A stretch of 64,000 nt of DNA from Chlorops oryzae (taxonomy: Eukaryota > Arthropoda > Insecta > Diptera > Chloropidae). A program made the translations under genes and the position numbers. Below are positions 9,865 to 18,942 of the stretch, piece by piece; the first letter of the stretch is position 1, and the number at the start of each line of letters is the position of its first letter. The stretch covers positions 67,374,149 through 67,438,148 of the forward strand of contig CM035806.1 in the NCBI GenBank assembly GCA_020466095.1, given 5' to 3'. A model generated the notes under the pieces. It did not search any database. It saw only the letters and a program-made list of their open reading frames with translations, and had not been told where the DNA came from.

Positions 9865-11161
9865 TTATTTTTCGTGGTAATGACGAATCAACAAGTCAGT
9901 AATGGGATGTCTGTGGTCTAGTACAATAGGGTTCTTGTAATCATACTCTACATCATCATTCAATCGATCAAGTCTTCCCTTAAGTCTTATTAGTTTGTCT
10001 CCCAAATAGATCAAAGGAAGTGTAGCTAATTTGCTACCTTTTGGAATATCCCTGTTATTAATCAAGCAGTCAATTTCGATTTTATAAGAGTCGGCTTGTA
10101 TTTTTCTAAATATAAGATTTTCGGCTGCCAGTATTTCCTCTGGTATCAATTCGGAATTAGGTATTGAATAATTTTGTCCCTTATAAAATTTTACAAATCT
10201 CAAAACCCAACTGGTTGTTCTAAGAAATCTGGACCATTTCGAGAATCTGGATACATCGGGTAAGTCAATATTGGTTTCGATTTCAGCAACTACGCCTACA
10301 AATTCGGCTGAAAAGTCGTCTGATAAGTCATCCGTCACCGTTGAAAACTTTCCTTTAGGCCAAGTACTCGAATCCCCATACAAAAATGCAGGCCCTTTAA
10401 CCCAAGAGCTGTTATTAGCAAAATCAATATGTTTCACCTTGGTTGCGTCATCGGCAATGTTCAATTTTGACGGTACATAACGCCAATCCGAAGTGTTCGT
10501 TATTTTACGAATTTCGCCAAGTCTTTGTGCCACAAACACTTTGAACCGTCGGCCAGTAAGTCGCAACCAGAAGAGAAAAACCTCTGAATCACTCCATAAA
10601 AATGTCTTTTGAATTTTAATCTCTAATGTAGCATTTAAGTTTTTACTGAGCCTTGCAGCCAATAATGCCGCTTGCAGCTCCAAACGTGGTATAGACGTGG
10701 GCTTAAGGGGAGCAACCCGAGACTTGGATATAATGAGAGAACATTGAATATTGTCTTCAAACTTGAATCTTAGATACGCGCAAGCAGCGTAAGCGTATTT
10801 GGAAGCGTCACAGAAGATGTGTAGTTCAACGCTACACTTGCTAACAGGAAATTCGGTAAGGAGTCGAGGAATCCTGAAATCTGATAGCGATTTTAGTTTT
10901 TCGCACCATTTCCTCCAAATAGTATAATGGTCATCGAAGATTTCCTCGTCCCAACCTATTCCGCTTTCCCAAATTGACTGAAGCAATATCTTTGCGCCTA
11001 TCAAGAAGTTTGTCAAAAATCCCATTGGGTCGAAAATAGCCATTGCCACTTTCAAAAACTTCTCGCTTTGTCGGTCGCCTTCTCATGTCTAAAATATCTC
11101 TATGTACTTTGTGGAATTTTAAGTGGTAAGAAAATGTGTCATTTCTGAAATTCCAGACCAA
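9865..11161 (-). pseudogene. BEL/Pao 1 RNase H-like (A17-type) and integrase N-terminal region
   Basis: The frame 11,055-9,865 continues pol after reverse transcriptase. Typical BEL/Pao phrases are FDPMGFLTNFLIGAKILLQ (start), ELHIFCDASKYAYAACAYLR (the RNase H-like Asp region, about residue 80), SRVAPLKPTSIPRLELQAALLAARL (about 112-136) and LWSDSEVFLFWL (about 150). It ends in the integrase lead-in with LDHRHPITDLLIRHYHEK, supplying the zinc-binding His residues. The portion 10,931-11,161 is in another frame (phrase FHKVHRDILDMRRRPTKRE), so one indel lies near 11,055 and another near 11,160. Confidence 0.85.
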
Positions 11162-11164
11162 GCC

Positions 11165-11590
11165 TTAAACTCGTTCTTCATTAATGACGTCACTTATTAT
11201 TTTTTCAGACACTTCGTTGGAATCAAATTGCATTTGCGTCATTAGCTCAGGCGAATTAGATACCCAATTACATATTTCAAACCCTGCTTGTTCATGGATT
11301 GAGCGTACGTCATCTGCCAATTTATAAGCTTGTTGTACCGAGTCAGCGCCTCCCAAATAGTCGTCCATATAATGTTGGTTGACAATGTCATTGTAAGCTT
11401 CAGGAAACTCCTCTTTGAAATCTAAAGCATTGCGGTTTTTAACAAATTGAGCTATGCTAGGACTACATTTCGCACCGAAAAAGAGCACTTGTAATTCATA
11501 CGTGTCGGGTGGGTGGCTAGTGTCATTGGCTCTCCATAAAATTTTGCTGTGCATTCGTCAGATTGTTCCCGAATCTTTAAAAAATTTCGC
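11165..11590 (-). pseudogene. BEL/Pao 1 reverse transcriptase, C-terminal half
   Basis: Reverse transcriptase copies element RNA into DNA. Visible are LQVLFFGAKCSPSIAQFV (about residues 23-40) and the catalytic box HYMDDYLGG (about 66-74) with both Asp, followed by the AGFEICNWVSNSPEL phrase found after the box in BEL/Pao. The fingers and first catalytic Asp should lie upstream on the element strand, but 11,591-12,110 does not contain them, so the enzyme is truncated by an internal deletion or replacement. The frame ends at 11,165 next to an indel. Confidence 0.85.
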
Positions 11591-12110
11591 GAAATTAAAG
11601 AAGGTTTTGTTTTTGGAAATTTAAAAGAACGGTTGATAATGAATTATATAAGTGGGGCCAGTCAACAAAAAAAGTCAATTTAAACTGCGACCATTTGGTT
11701 CTTTGCTGCGGCGTCGAATACGATACGCAGTTTTTCAGGTTTATTTGGGTTTTTACTCCAAAGTGGGGTAAATAGTAAGTCAAATCTGTTTTAATATTAA
11801 TTTCGTCATCCGTCAACTTTTTGATATATTTTATTGACATAACTGTTAAATTTTTCAATTTTTATGTCCGTTTTTTCGTCTTTTTTCATTTTATTTTCCA
11901 AGACTACGAAGCCTGCTATAAGCATGTTCATAACTTTTGGAAGTTTGATATTGTCCTTTTCCAAAATAACACTCAAACGTTCTCCTACTCTTCTAAGGGT
12001 TTGTCAATGATTGCTGAAACACCTTATATCGTCTTGAGAAATTTCAGCATTTTTGTCATATGTATTGTCATAATCAAGCCTCCTTTAATTTTACCATTTT
12101 GTTTTAAAAA
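11591..12110 (-). other. Degenerate AT-rich part of BEL/Pao 1 pol
   Basis: This stretch lies where the protease-to-reverse-transcriptase region should be. Short coding-like phrases appear in shifting frames on the element strand (for example an open run with ERLSVILEKDNIKLPKVMNM near 11,950), but nothing is recognisable as the N-terminal half of reverse transcriptase. It is either decayed linker or foreign AT-rich sequence. Confidence 0.4.
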
Positions 12111-13250
12111 TTAAAAGGACTTTATTTTCTTCATTTTTTGAATTGTCAAAGATATGAAATACCTACTAGGACCAATATGTTCATTAGGAAAGTTCCCATG
12201 AAGTACCCATCCCAACAAGGTGTGGCTTAACACTGGGCCATTCCATTTCTCATATTTAAGCCTTCTTGATACAATCAGCGGCCAATTGTCTTGTCCAATT
12301 AAAAGCTTTGGTGCTGCTTGTTTTAAGGACAAATTCGAAAAATATTTCAAAAATGACCATTTCTCGGCCAAAAGGTCCACATTTAGTGATTGTGTTGGAA
12401 GTGAGAGTCCCCTTATTGTTTTTAAATGTCTCAGTGTAAACGTCTTAGAACCATTGGATGTTCCCTTTATTTGTACACTGACTACTTTTGAGTCCTCTTG
12501 TTCAATGACGTCATTGTTAGTCCACTGCAATCTCAATGGTTTGATTGGTCCGTCTAGTTCAAGTTGTTTAGCTAAATCTTTGTCTATTAAAGATACTGTA
12601 GAGGCATCGTCCAACAAAGCAAATGTTTGTACTGTTTTATTTCGATTCGACAAAATGACAGGAATTATTTTTAAGGAAACGGAGTTTTGGAAGTTAATGT
12701 TACAATTTTTTTCTACTTCATCTGAATTGGATGGCTTCAATTGCTTATTTTCCTCATGGGTATTTTTGTGCAACAATTTATTATGTGCTTTTCGACAATT
12801 GTCAACATTACAGTCTCGTCGCCATTGACATGTTTTCACTATATGGCCCTTACCCAAACAGCCAATACAAAGATGGTTTTTAGTTACAAATGCCCATTTA
12901 TCGTCAGTATTCATTTTCTTAAAATTTGGACAATTTACTATTTTATGGGTTGATTCCTTACAATAAATGCATTTACTCTTCTTCGTAGTCTCGTCGTCAA
13001 TCATCGTCAAAGTAGAATCTTTGGCTTTGCCTTGCCCAAATCCCAAGGAATTTGCTGCACTTACTTTTTTCTGTAGCCATTTATGCAAAATAACAATTCG
13101 TGGTTCTGTAGTGGAAATATCGGCTAAGTATTGCATAAAAGAAAGCTTTTGAGAGAGCGACACCTTATTTAAAACCTCCTCAAACAAAGAAGGATTACGT
13201 AAATTATCATAATCATTGCAACTCTTCAACGTGTGAATTAGATTTGTCAA
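12111..13250 (-). pseudogene. BEL/Pao 1 Gag zinc knuckles and DUF1758-type protease
   Basis: The frame of 379 codons begins in the C-terminal part of Gag (LSQKLSFMQYLADI). Two cysteine clusters follow, CIYCKESTHKIVNC (about residues 93-106) and CIGCLGKGHIVKTC (about 128-141), then CNVDNCRKAHNKLLH, the usual BEL/Pao arrangement. The protease motif FALLDDASTVSLIDK lies at about residues 210-225, with the DUF1758-type APKLLIGQDNWPL phrase (about 322-334) and LGWVLHG near the end. In BEL/Pao the catalytic pocket usually reads D-[DS]-G/A-S. A frameshift at 13,247-13,250 separates it from the N-terminal Gag frame. Confidence 0.87.
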
Positions 13251-14140
13251 AAGGTCAAATGAAATCTGATCAAATTTTCAATTTTTTCATCTCTGAGACT
13301 TTGAAAGCACTTAACTTTGTCAATCAACTGTCGGACGATGAAGTCAGGATTTCCGAAACGTGTTTTTAAAATTTCAATAATTTCGTTCACATTTTGAGGC
13401 ATTGACAATAAAGAATAAACAGCTTCTCTAGCTCTACCAGTTAAAGATACTCTAAGTCTATTTATGTTTTCATAATCTGAAAACTTACATATACGTGAAG
13501 TGTTTACAAATTCATTATAAAATAATGGCCATTCCATTGGCTCTCCGGAAAATTTCGGCAAGTCCTGCCCGATTGTCTGACGCGCTAAGAATTCTTTCAA
13601 ATTCAAATCATTCGGACGTACCTCAATTTTTTCCTCAAACCGGTTCTGTTGTTGTTGCTGCTGATTAAGCCACTCTGATACATCGTTTTGTCGGTGAAGG
13701 AAGCCTGGATTGTCGTCATCGATTCTGCTTCCGTTGCTATTGTGAACGCTTGCGTTGTCGAGCGCGCCGCATTCGTCGTCGATCATTGCGATCCTCATCT
13801 GATGTTCAAGTTCCATTTGCTTACATTTCATTTCCAACTGTCGACGTTGCTGCTCAATTTGATCACGTTGTTGCATATAATCGATTTCAGCCTTGATCTT
13901 CATTATTTGTCCTGTGTTGCCTTTTGTTTGGTTTGAAAGCACGGTGATATTGGTTGGGGCATCATATTGAAGAGGAGTCGAATTTTCCAGCCTGTCCATA
14001 CCATTCTCAGAACCTGCGTTTCCTTGAATTTTCTTCATAGTTTCGTCGTCGCCATGTTGTTCTTCGTCGTGAAGTCCGTTATTCGGCATTGGCGTTGATG
14101 TGTAAAACGTTTTGAGATTTTTTTTTGCTTTGCGCGGCAT
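13247..14140 (-). pseudogene. BEL/Pao 1 Gag N-terminal part (DUF1759)
   Basis: Structural protein of the element. The start is taken at the ATG at 14,140 (MPRKAKKNLK); the frame is open further upstream from a TTG but no ATG is there. Order: acidic and Asn-rich head, a coiled coil with MKIKAEIDYMQQRDQIEQQ and neighbouring Gln/Met repeats (about residues 80-130), a polyglutamine run near WLNQQQQQQ, then the DUF1759 core with LPKFSGEPMEWPLFYNEF (about 202-219) and the phrase NINRLRVSLTGRAREAVYSL. The frame shifts at the end (FHLTF then stop), and continues in the 12,111-13,250 frame. Confidence 0.85.
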
Positions 14141-14335
14141 AACGGAAAATTGTAAATGACCGCCCTTTTGTCGCTTTTCCAGCAAATTTTCCCTCAAATT
14201 GAAATTTATTTGAAAGATAAATTAAATTTTAGGTGTTGTTCCTCTGCGAAGCCAAAATATGTCGGTCGAATGACTTCTGCTTGTTCAATTTAATTGTCGA
14301 TTAATGGATTATTATTAATCCATAGAGCCTTTCAT

Positions 14336-14353
14336 CCGGTCTGAAGGACCAAA
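14336..14353 (-). promoter_or_regulatory. Primer binding site of BEL/Pao 1
   Basis: Three bases inside the 5' LTR on the element strand is TTTGGTCCTTCAGACCGG. The second BEL/Pao element here has almost the same word at 55,690-55,706 (TTGGTCCTTCGAGCCGG), so the site is shared within the group and is the likely tRNA primer site. Confidence 0.7.
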
Positions 14354-14356
14354 CTT

Positions 14357-14707
14357 TGTCGTGCAATTAAGTTACACCACTAGGTTTTTGAAATAACTTA
14401 AACTTTATTAATTTCAAATTTAAATGAAAAACGAAAGTAAAACTTTGTACCGCTATTTAGGCACGTCGGCTCGTCTTGATTACTTCACATCAACTTCTAT
14501 TTTCTACCAATTGGTGTTGCCAGTCATACAAAATTTACAATGATTAAAAGGCGTTGCCAGACCGTCACTTATACAAAAATATACTAAATTTGGTAGCAAT
14601 AATGGAATAGGCTTACTCAAGGTATTTGACACATTTTTTGTTTGTTTTTGTTTTTTTTAGAAAACCAAAGAGACGTTATTTTTAAACAATTCGGAGAGTC
14701 AACAACA
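14357..14707 (-). repeat. 5' LTR of BEL/Pao element 1
   Basis: A 351-bp copy of 8,190-8,538, TGTTGTTGACT...GCACGACA on the element strand. It contains the element promoter by position; no TATA box is obvious. The right edge is followed by the target duplication CATGT (14,708-14,712). Confidence 0.92.
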
Positions 14708-14953
14708 CATGTTGATTGTGGAATATTTTTGTTGAGGTTCGCGGAACAATTTTTAATCACTTTGGAACATGAAAGAGAATATGAACCAAACGAAACGATG
14801 TTGGATAAGAACAAATTTAAATTAACTCGAGATTTTTTAGCAAAACAAATAAAAAATTGGGAATTAAAAGAAAAAGCAATATCAAGAGAAAATCACACAA
14901 GAAGAGTTCAGACATTTGTCAAAAATTGCAAAAAGCTTGTGGAAAAAAGATAA
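14708..14953 (+). pseudogene. Ulp1/SENP-like peptidase, 3' part with catalytic Cys
   Basis: Directly after the BEL LTR, CATGTTGATTGTGG encodes (H)VDCG, the Ulp1-family nucleophile: VDCGIFLLRFAEQFL is at the very start. Across the BEL insertion the upstream text CPQQQNHV (ending 8,189) joins without loss, giving the family Gln...Asp-Cys-Gly order. The C-terminal part (DKNKFKLTRDFLAKQIKN, then a Lys/Arg-rich tail ending KKLVEKR) resembles the last helices of Ulp1 domains. Together with 7,705-8,189 the gene would encode roughly 240 residues, with His, Asp, Gln and Cys all present. The BEL element makes this copy dead; two homopolymer slips add to that unless they are read errors. Adenovirus-type proteases of Polintons are an alternative relative, but the Asp-Ser-Leu and Asp-Cys-Gly wording fits C48 better. 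Confidence 0.8.
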
Positions 14954-15134
14954 AAAGGGGGTAATAAAAAAGCAAGTTAAATTGAATGGAAAACTTTTTA
15001 AAAAAAAACAACAAATAAGAAACAAAAAAACCGCTTCGAAATCTGCCAATAAGAACGAAAATAAGTTATTAATATGTCCACTATATATTTTAATTAGTTC
15101 TCTAATATTGATACTAGCAAGCATTTTTACGTAA
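14916..15134 (+). CDS. Small Lys-rich ORF ending in a membrane helix
   Basis: A 72-codon frame overlaps the end of the peptidase gene by 38 bases in another frame. It has a very basic first part (KKDKKGVIKKQVKLNGKLFKK) and then a clean hydrophobic segment, LLICPLYILISSLILILASI, at residues 50-69, followed by two residues and the stop. If the A6 run before it were one base off, it would be a C-terminal extension of the peptidase, giving a tail-anchored protein. It may instead be the last piece of an env-like gene, or nothing. No family recognised. Confidence 0.3.
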   Translation: MSKIAKSLWKKDKKGVIKKQVKLNGKLFKKKQQIRNKKTASKSANKNENKLLICPLYILISSLILILASIFT

Positions 15135-15961
15135 AATATAAATTACGATTCTATTGTAAACAAGAAAGAACATGTTCAATTTTTAAAATTTAGCAGTAAT
15201 ACAAGGTGGCGGGAAATACTGATTGTAAGGAAGCAAAAATATTATTAAAAAGGATATACAATATGAATAAAGCTAAGACTAGTAAATATTCTTACTGAAA
15301 CATAAAAATTAAAACAAAAAGACCAAAATTGTAAAATAAAAAGAGAAAACGAAAAAATATATATTTAGCAATAAGAAAGGTGTCGGAAAATAATTATACA
15401 AAGTTTCATTAGCGTTTATTTAAGTACGATATAAGATAAATTTAAATAATTGTAAGACTTTAGCAATAATGGAAAACTCTAAGTCGCATCAACGAAAAGG
15501 AACCTCAGCACCACAAAGAAACAGCAGAATTCGAAACCGATCATGCACCACAACACAATACGCAACAGCAACCGTTTAAATCAACTCACTGTTCCACTCA
15601 ACAGCACCAGCAGCAAGTGCACAAGTATAAAACGCACAACAACAATGAACGCAGTGACATCAAGTATCAAATTCATCTTTAAAACATATTCAGTGCCCAA
15701 GACTATAAGGCATCTTAAATCATCGCATAGAGGGGGAGGGGGCAATCATGTAGTTGCCCAGCCCCAACACAACGAATGACTTAACAACAGCAGCAGTTTA
15801 TCAAATTATTTCTGGTCTATTGGTGTTATCTATCTACACTGCACCACAAAAACTTTCAATATCAGAACACCAACGCCGAAGCCGTATGAACAATTACCTT
15901 GGGAAAAACAAAAGCTCACCAAAACGATCTGAGAATGGCTACGTCACGAGGTTCGTGACTT
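15135..15961 (+). other. 3' region of element X, no recognisable gene
   Basis: AT-rich at first; from about 15,470 base composition changes to AC-rich with CAA/CAC repeats. Several short frames with Thr, Asn, Arg and Gln-rich products lie here (for example an ATG frame at 15,471 of about 36 codons). I see no domain. By position it is the 3' noncoding region before the purine tract, perhaps with the decayed end of a coding region. Confidence 0.45.
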
Positions 15962-15979
15962 CAAGGAAGGGGGGAGGGA
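15962..15979 (+). promoter_or_regulatory. Polypurine tract of element X
   Basis: CAAGGAAGGGGGGAGGGA, followed immediately by the LTR start TGTTGTGAG at 15,980: the usual site for plus-strand DNA priming. This fixes the element orientation as + in contig 1. Confidence 0.85.
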
Positions 15980-16814
15980 TGTTGTGAGTCGTCTTTACTC
16001 ACAACCCTTCTGCATTGTGTTGCGAGCTGCTTCTACTCACAACCTTTTCACGTTGACTCTGATCGACAACAAATAAACAAACGACCCTGAAGTGAAAGCC
16101 GAAAAAACTGCAACTTCATGGTCAAGGTCGAAACAACAACAACCGACCAAGACAATTGCGAAGTCGAAGCCAATAACCGTAGCAAGTGATGAAATATGAT
16201 CAGTCGCAAACGACAAACAGACGAACGGCGAAGAGTGAGACCGACGACATGCGAGAACGACGGTCAGCGAGAACGACGATCAGCGAGAACGACGATCAAG
16301 AATAACAGCAACGTTTGCATTTTCGGAAACTTGCGGATATTGAACTAGAGCATAAAAGTGGGTCAACAATAATAAACAACAACTACAGCTAGAACTTCAG
16401 CAACGAGAGACTGCGAAATGATCGATTTCAAAATAGGATTGCGACACAGCAGAGATGTTCCAGATTATGGAATGGCAGCGAGAAAGTGAAGACGAGACAC
16501 TTTCTCCCTATATAAGCAAATGATCGATATCTGGAGGAGGACTTGCATTTTAGTTTTCAAAGTCTCAATTCGAATCGGCTGTACTCATCAAGCGGCAACA
16601 GCGACTAGAATGTGGACTTTAAGGGTTAATTAGTATATTAGGAAGTATTTCGAGTGTAAGAAGGAGTTAAGCTTAGGAATAATCCATGTAAAAATAAAAG
16701 GACGATAAATTAATAAAAGAAATTGATTGAATTTATTGTTTGTTTTGTTTTTTACATGAAAAAGGGATTCAGGTGTATCTTTCTTCCGAAAATACGCACG
16801 GAAAACCTTTAACA
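15980..16814 (+). repeat. 3' LTR of element X
   Basis: 835 bp, from TGTTGTGAGTCG to CCTTTAACA. It carries a direct doublet near its start (GAGTCGTCTTTACTCACAACCCTT versus GCTGCTTCTACTCACAACCTT), a GACGRTCAGCGAGAAC triplet near 16,255-16,295, a TATATAAG box at 16,509-16,516 and AATAAA at 16,693-16,698. The reverse copy at 43,765-44,598 is nearly identical. It is followed by the target duplication ATAC (16,815-16,818) and mariner sequence. A second, truncated copy is at 18,943-19,499. Confidence 0.92.
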
Positions 16815-17128
16815 ATACCAATCAATTATTGTTGATTTTCCTGGGGCAGAGTCCGGAAACTCATTATCAAGCCAAATTTTTGCTTCCACTGTATTTTTTC
16901 CCTTCAGAAAACAGTATTTTATCAAAACACGAAATTCCTTTTTTTCCATTTTTTTCACAATAACAAAAGTTGCTTCACAAAAGACGCTCTATCTCACAAA
17001 CTAATTGACTTACAGACGTCAAATTTTGACACGAATCATTTGAAGGTTGCCACTATATAAAAATAATATGCATTTAATACTAGCGACGCCATCTATGTGT
17101 CAGACCGGGGACTTATCAGCCAACCTGT
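16815..17128 (-). mobile_element. Mariner (irritans subfamily) 5' fragment
   Basis: Starting at the ATAC target duplication, this is the 5' end of a mariner in minus orientation: the first 50 or so codons of transposase, starting MEKKEFRVLI at about 16,950, then leader and the terminal repeat ending ccaacctgt at 17,128 with TA at 17,129-17,130. It is the missing half of the element whose other part is at 575-1,490 and 44,599-45,581. The break is exactly where element X landed. A second copy (19,500-19,813) exists because of the tandem duplication. Confidence 0.9.
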
Positions 17129-17861
17129 TAGATACAACATGCATATAAACTGAATTTAAAAATACATAAATCCCTCTATATCTCGACAAAAAATTTAAAA
17201 AATCTACCGTCAAATTTTACGTAATTATATCTTAAACTTCAAAGATGATTTCCCCAAACCTCGAAATTTCTTCATACGACACGGGTTATCTCAGGGTACG
17301 ATTTGCATCTCTCAAAGGCGATTTTTTCAAATTTGTACTTAGGTGCTGGTTCCACTATACCCGCATTTAACATTTTTCGGCATTTTGACAAAAATATTAA
17401 TCTATACTCTTTGGTATAAATTCCAGTTTTATTCGAATATTCGAATAGCAAATTAACCCATCCCTAAAGCACAGGTGGCGTCGATGCCAAATCCATACAA
17501 ATATCGCGAGCTTCATGCATGAAACTTTGCAGGGCAGGTCATTCATGAAGTCATGCATCCCATGTGTGGAGGAAGTCTTGCGTAATGCAAACATGAATGA
17601 ATTCCTACAATTTTTTTAACATTTCAATAAAAGGCTTATATAATATGACATTGTAATATTTGTTATGTTTATATATAATTTGATACATGTATTAAATCTA
17701 TTTAATAGGAGATAGCATCAAATGGTTTGAATTCAAACGCATTTACTTTTCTAAACACACTCTGCCCAGCAAAACAAATACACGTATTAAAGTAGTTTAA
17801 AACCCGTATCGATACGCGTATGCTCTCAGTCAAACGTAAATGGGCAAATATAGATTTATAC

Positions 17862-18239
17862 CCTAGCAGTTATGTGTCATGTATGGTAATGCAAAATGTC
17901 ATGCAAACGGCTTGCTGTTTATGCATTCCGGAATCAATGTTTTTTAACACGGCGATGTCCTACGAAAAGTAAGGCATGAACTTTTTCATTACCAGTTGTA
18001 GGTAAAGTAATCGACTTTTAAGTGCATTCCTTTTTGCATTCTCAAGTAATGCCAAATTGGTTGAATATAGGGCTTGTATTGCAGTACAATTTGCATTCCT
18101 CAGTTATGCAAAATTGCTTAAATTAAGGGTTTTAAAATTATGCCTGAACTTTTAAGAAATATAAAAATAAGTTCCAAAATATTCTAATTATACATACTCA
18201 TTTTGGTTTTATCTCGATTGAGTTTATAAAAAAAATAAA
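17862..18239. mobile_element. Left end of TIR element, duplicate copy
   Basis: Same as 20,548-20,925: starts CCTAGCAGTTAT and carries several TTGCATTCC-type subterminal words. It breaks off at 18,239 into different sequence, so this is either a partial copy or the end of a longer relative that includes the exon-like stretch that follows. Confidence 0.6.
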
Positions 18240-18257
18240 TATTTTTTATTATTTTAG

Positions 18258-18439
18258 GAATAAATGCAACCAAAAATTTTATTTGTCGTCGCGAACTACA
18301 CAACATTATGAAAAATTCTGAATGTTCGCAGTTGGCCGATAAATTTAATTTTCTGAGAGAAGAAATTATTAAGCGTTGCAACCCGTTGGACATAACAGAT
18401 TTCGATCTGAGGTTTAAAAAACTTCTGTCACAACTTTAA
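18258..18439 (+). CDS. Exon-like open stretch, unknown
   Basis: A good 3' splice site (T-rich tract then TTATTTTAG) precedes 60 open codons starting Gly-Ile-Asn-Ala-Thr and ending FDLRFKKLLSQL-stop at 18,439. The product is charged and helix-prone, with one phrase NFLREEIIKRCNPLDITDFD. I do not recognise it. It lies between the two tandem copies, directly after the left end of a TIR element, so it could be the last exon of a transposon-borne gene. The rest (18,440-18,942) shows no coding sequence. Confidence 0.3.
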
Positions 18440-18942
18440 AAGTCGCTGGCAAAAATGTGGCAGACATGAAGGTCGTTTTTTCAAACAGAATGACATATGG
18501 TTGAACTCATCGATATCTTTTATTCCTTGGGCCTTATTAATGTCACACAAAAAAATCCAAAATTGAGATTTTTATAATTAGCAAGGTGTCAATTTTGTTG
18601 ATTTTGATAAAACTGCACTTCACTTGTAGCCAAATACAACAAAAAATGTTCAACCTAGTTTTATTTTATTAACTTGTGTATAAATAAAACACAAAAATGT
18701 GATATCATTATTTTAATCACATTCTAAAATAGTCGTTTCCTCTTTGTTTCAAAAACTGAAACACTTGTGAAAAAATTTAAATGCATTTTTTATTTTTTAT
18801 TTTATGAAAACAGCCTCAAATATACTCGAAAATATATTTATTTTAGTAAGTTGTGCATAACTAAAAATACAAAACTTATAAATCATGGCTCCAGCATTCG
18901 GTTGAATTAATAGCCATTTTCAAGCCCATTCAACCCACTGTG

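Larger units (their letters stand above)
8190..14707 (-). mobile_element. BEL/Pao LTR retrotransposon 1, complete but defective
   Basis: A 6,518-bp element read on the minus strand: 5' LTR 14,357-14,707, primer site, gag (14,140 to about 12,400), protease, reverse transcriptase, RNase H, integrase (to 8,787), purine tract and 3' LTR 8,190-8,538. Both LTRs and the CATGT target duplication are intact and the LTRs differ by only a few bases, so insertion was fairly recent. Coding is interrupted by frameshifts near 13,250, 11,160, 11,055 and 9,850, and the region 11,591-12,110 lacks the N-terminal half of reverse transcriptase. BEL/Pao is recognised by the DUF1759 Gag, DUF1758-type protease, YMDD reverse transcriptase, A17-type region and C-terminal DUF5641 after the integrase. 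It interrupts the Ulp1-like gene of element X, so it is the younger insertion. It is present only in contig 1. Confidence 0.9.
1491..16814 (+). mobile_element. Ty3/gypsy-type LTR element X with Ulp1-like ORF, nested
   Basis: The element is bounded by TG...CA LTRs (about 1,491-2,250 and 15,980-16,814). It sits inside a mariner: the mariner sequence breaks at the LTRs and the 4-bp site ATAC is duplicated (16,815-16,818, and 44,599-44,602 read in reverse in the other contig). Order inside: leader, gag (2,949-5,085), a small domain plus protease (5,440-6,055), an AT-rich TTGATACG block, a duplicated post-protease domain (6,461-7,183), A-rich leader, Ulp1-like peptidase gene (7,705-8,189 and 14,708-14,953), 3' region, purine tract. 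Reverse transcriptase, RNase H and integrase are missing, so this copy cannot move by itself. A 6.5-kb BEL/Pao element is nested at 8,190-14,707. The protease signature (LIDTGSD, later ILGRD) and large zinc-knuckle Gag place it with Ty3/gypsy-like elements; the clade is not resolved. Confidence 0.8.
16258..18239. repeat. Tandem duplication unit, copy 1
   Basis: 16,258-18,239 and 18,943-20,925 are near-identical direct copies at an offset of 2,685 bases, differing by a handful of single changes and one extra base (acttttctaa versus actctttctaa). The unit runs from inside the LTR of element X, across the mariner fragment, into the left end of a TIR element. No gene lies in it apart from those element fragments; 17,131-17,861 contains no coding sequence I recognise. 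Confidence 0.93.

Noticed and set aside
12220..12828. 202-codon + strand frame
   Set aside because: Antisense of the BEL/Pao 1 Gag and protease, which has clear domain motifs on the minus strand.
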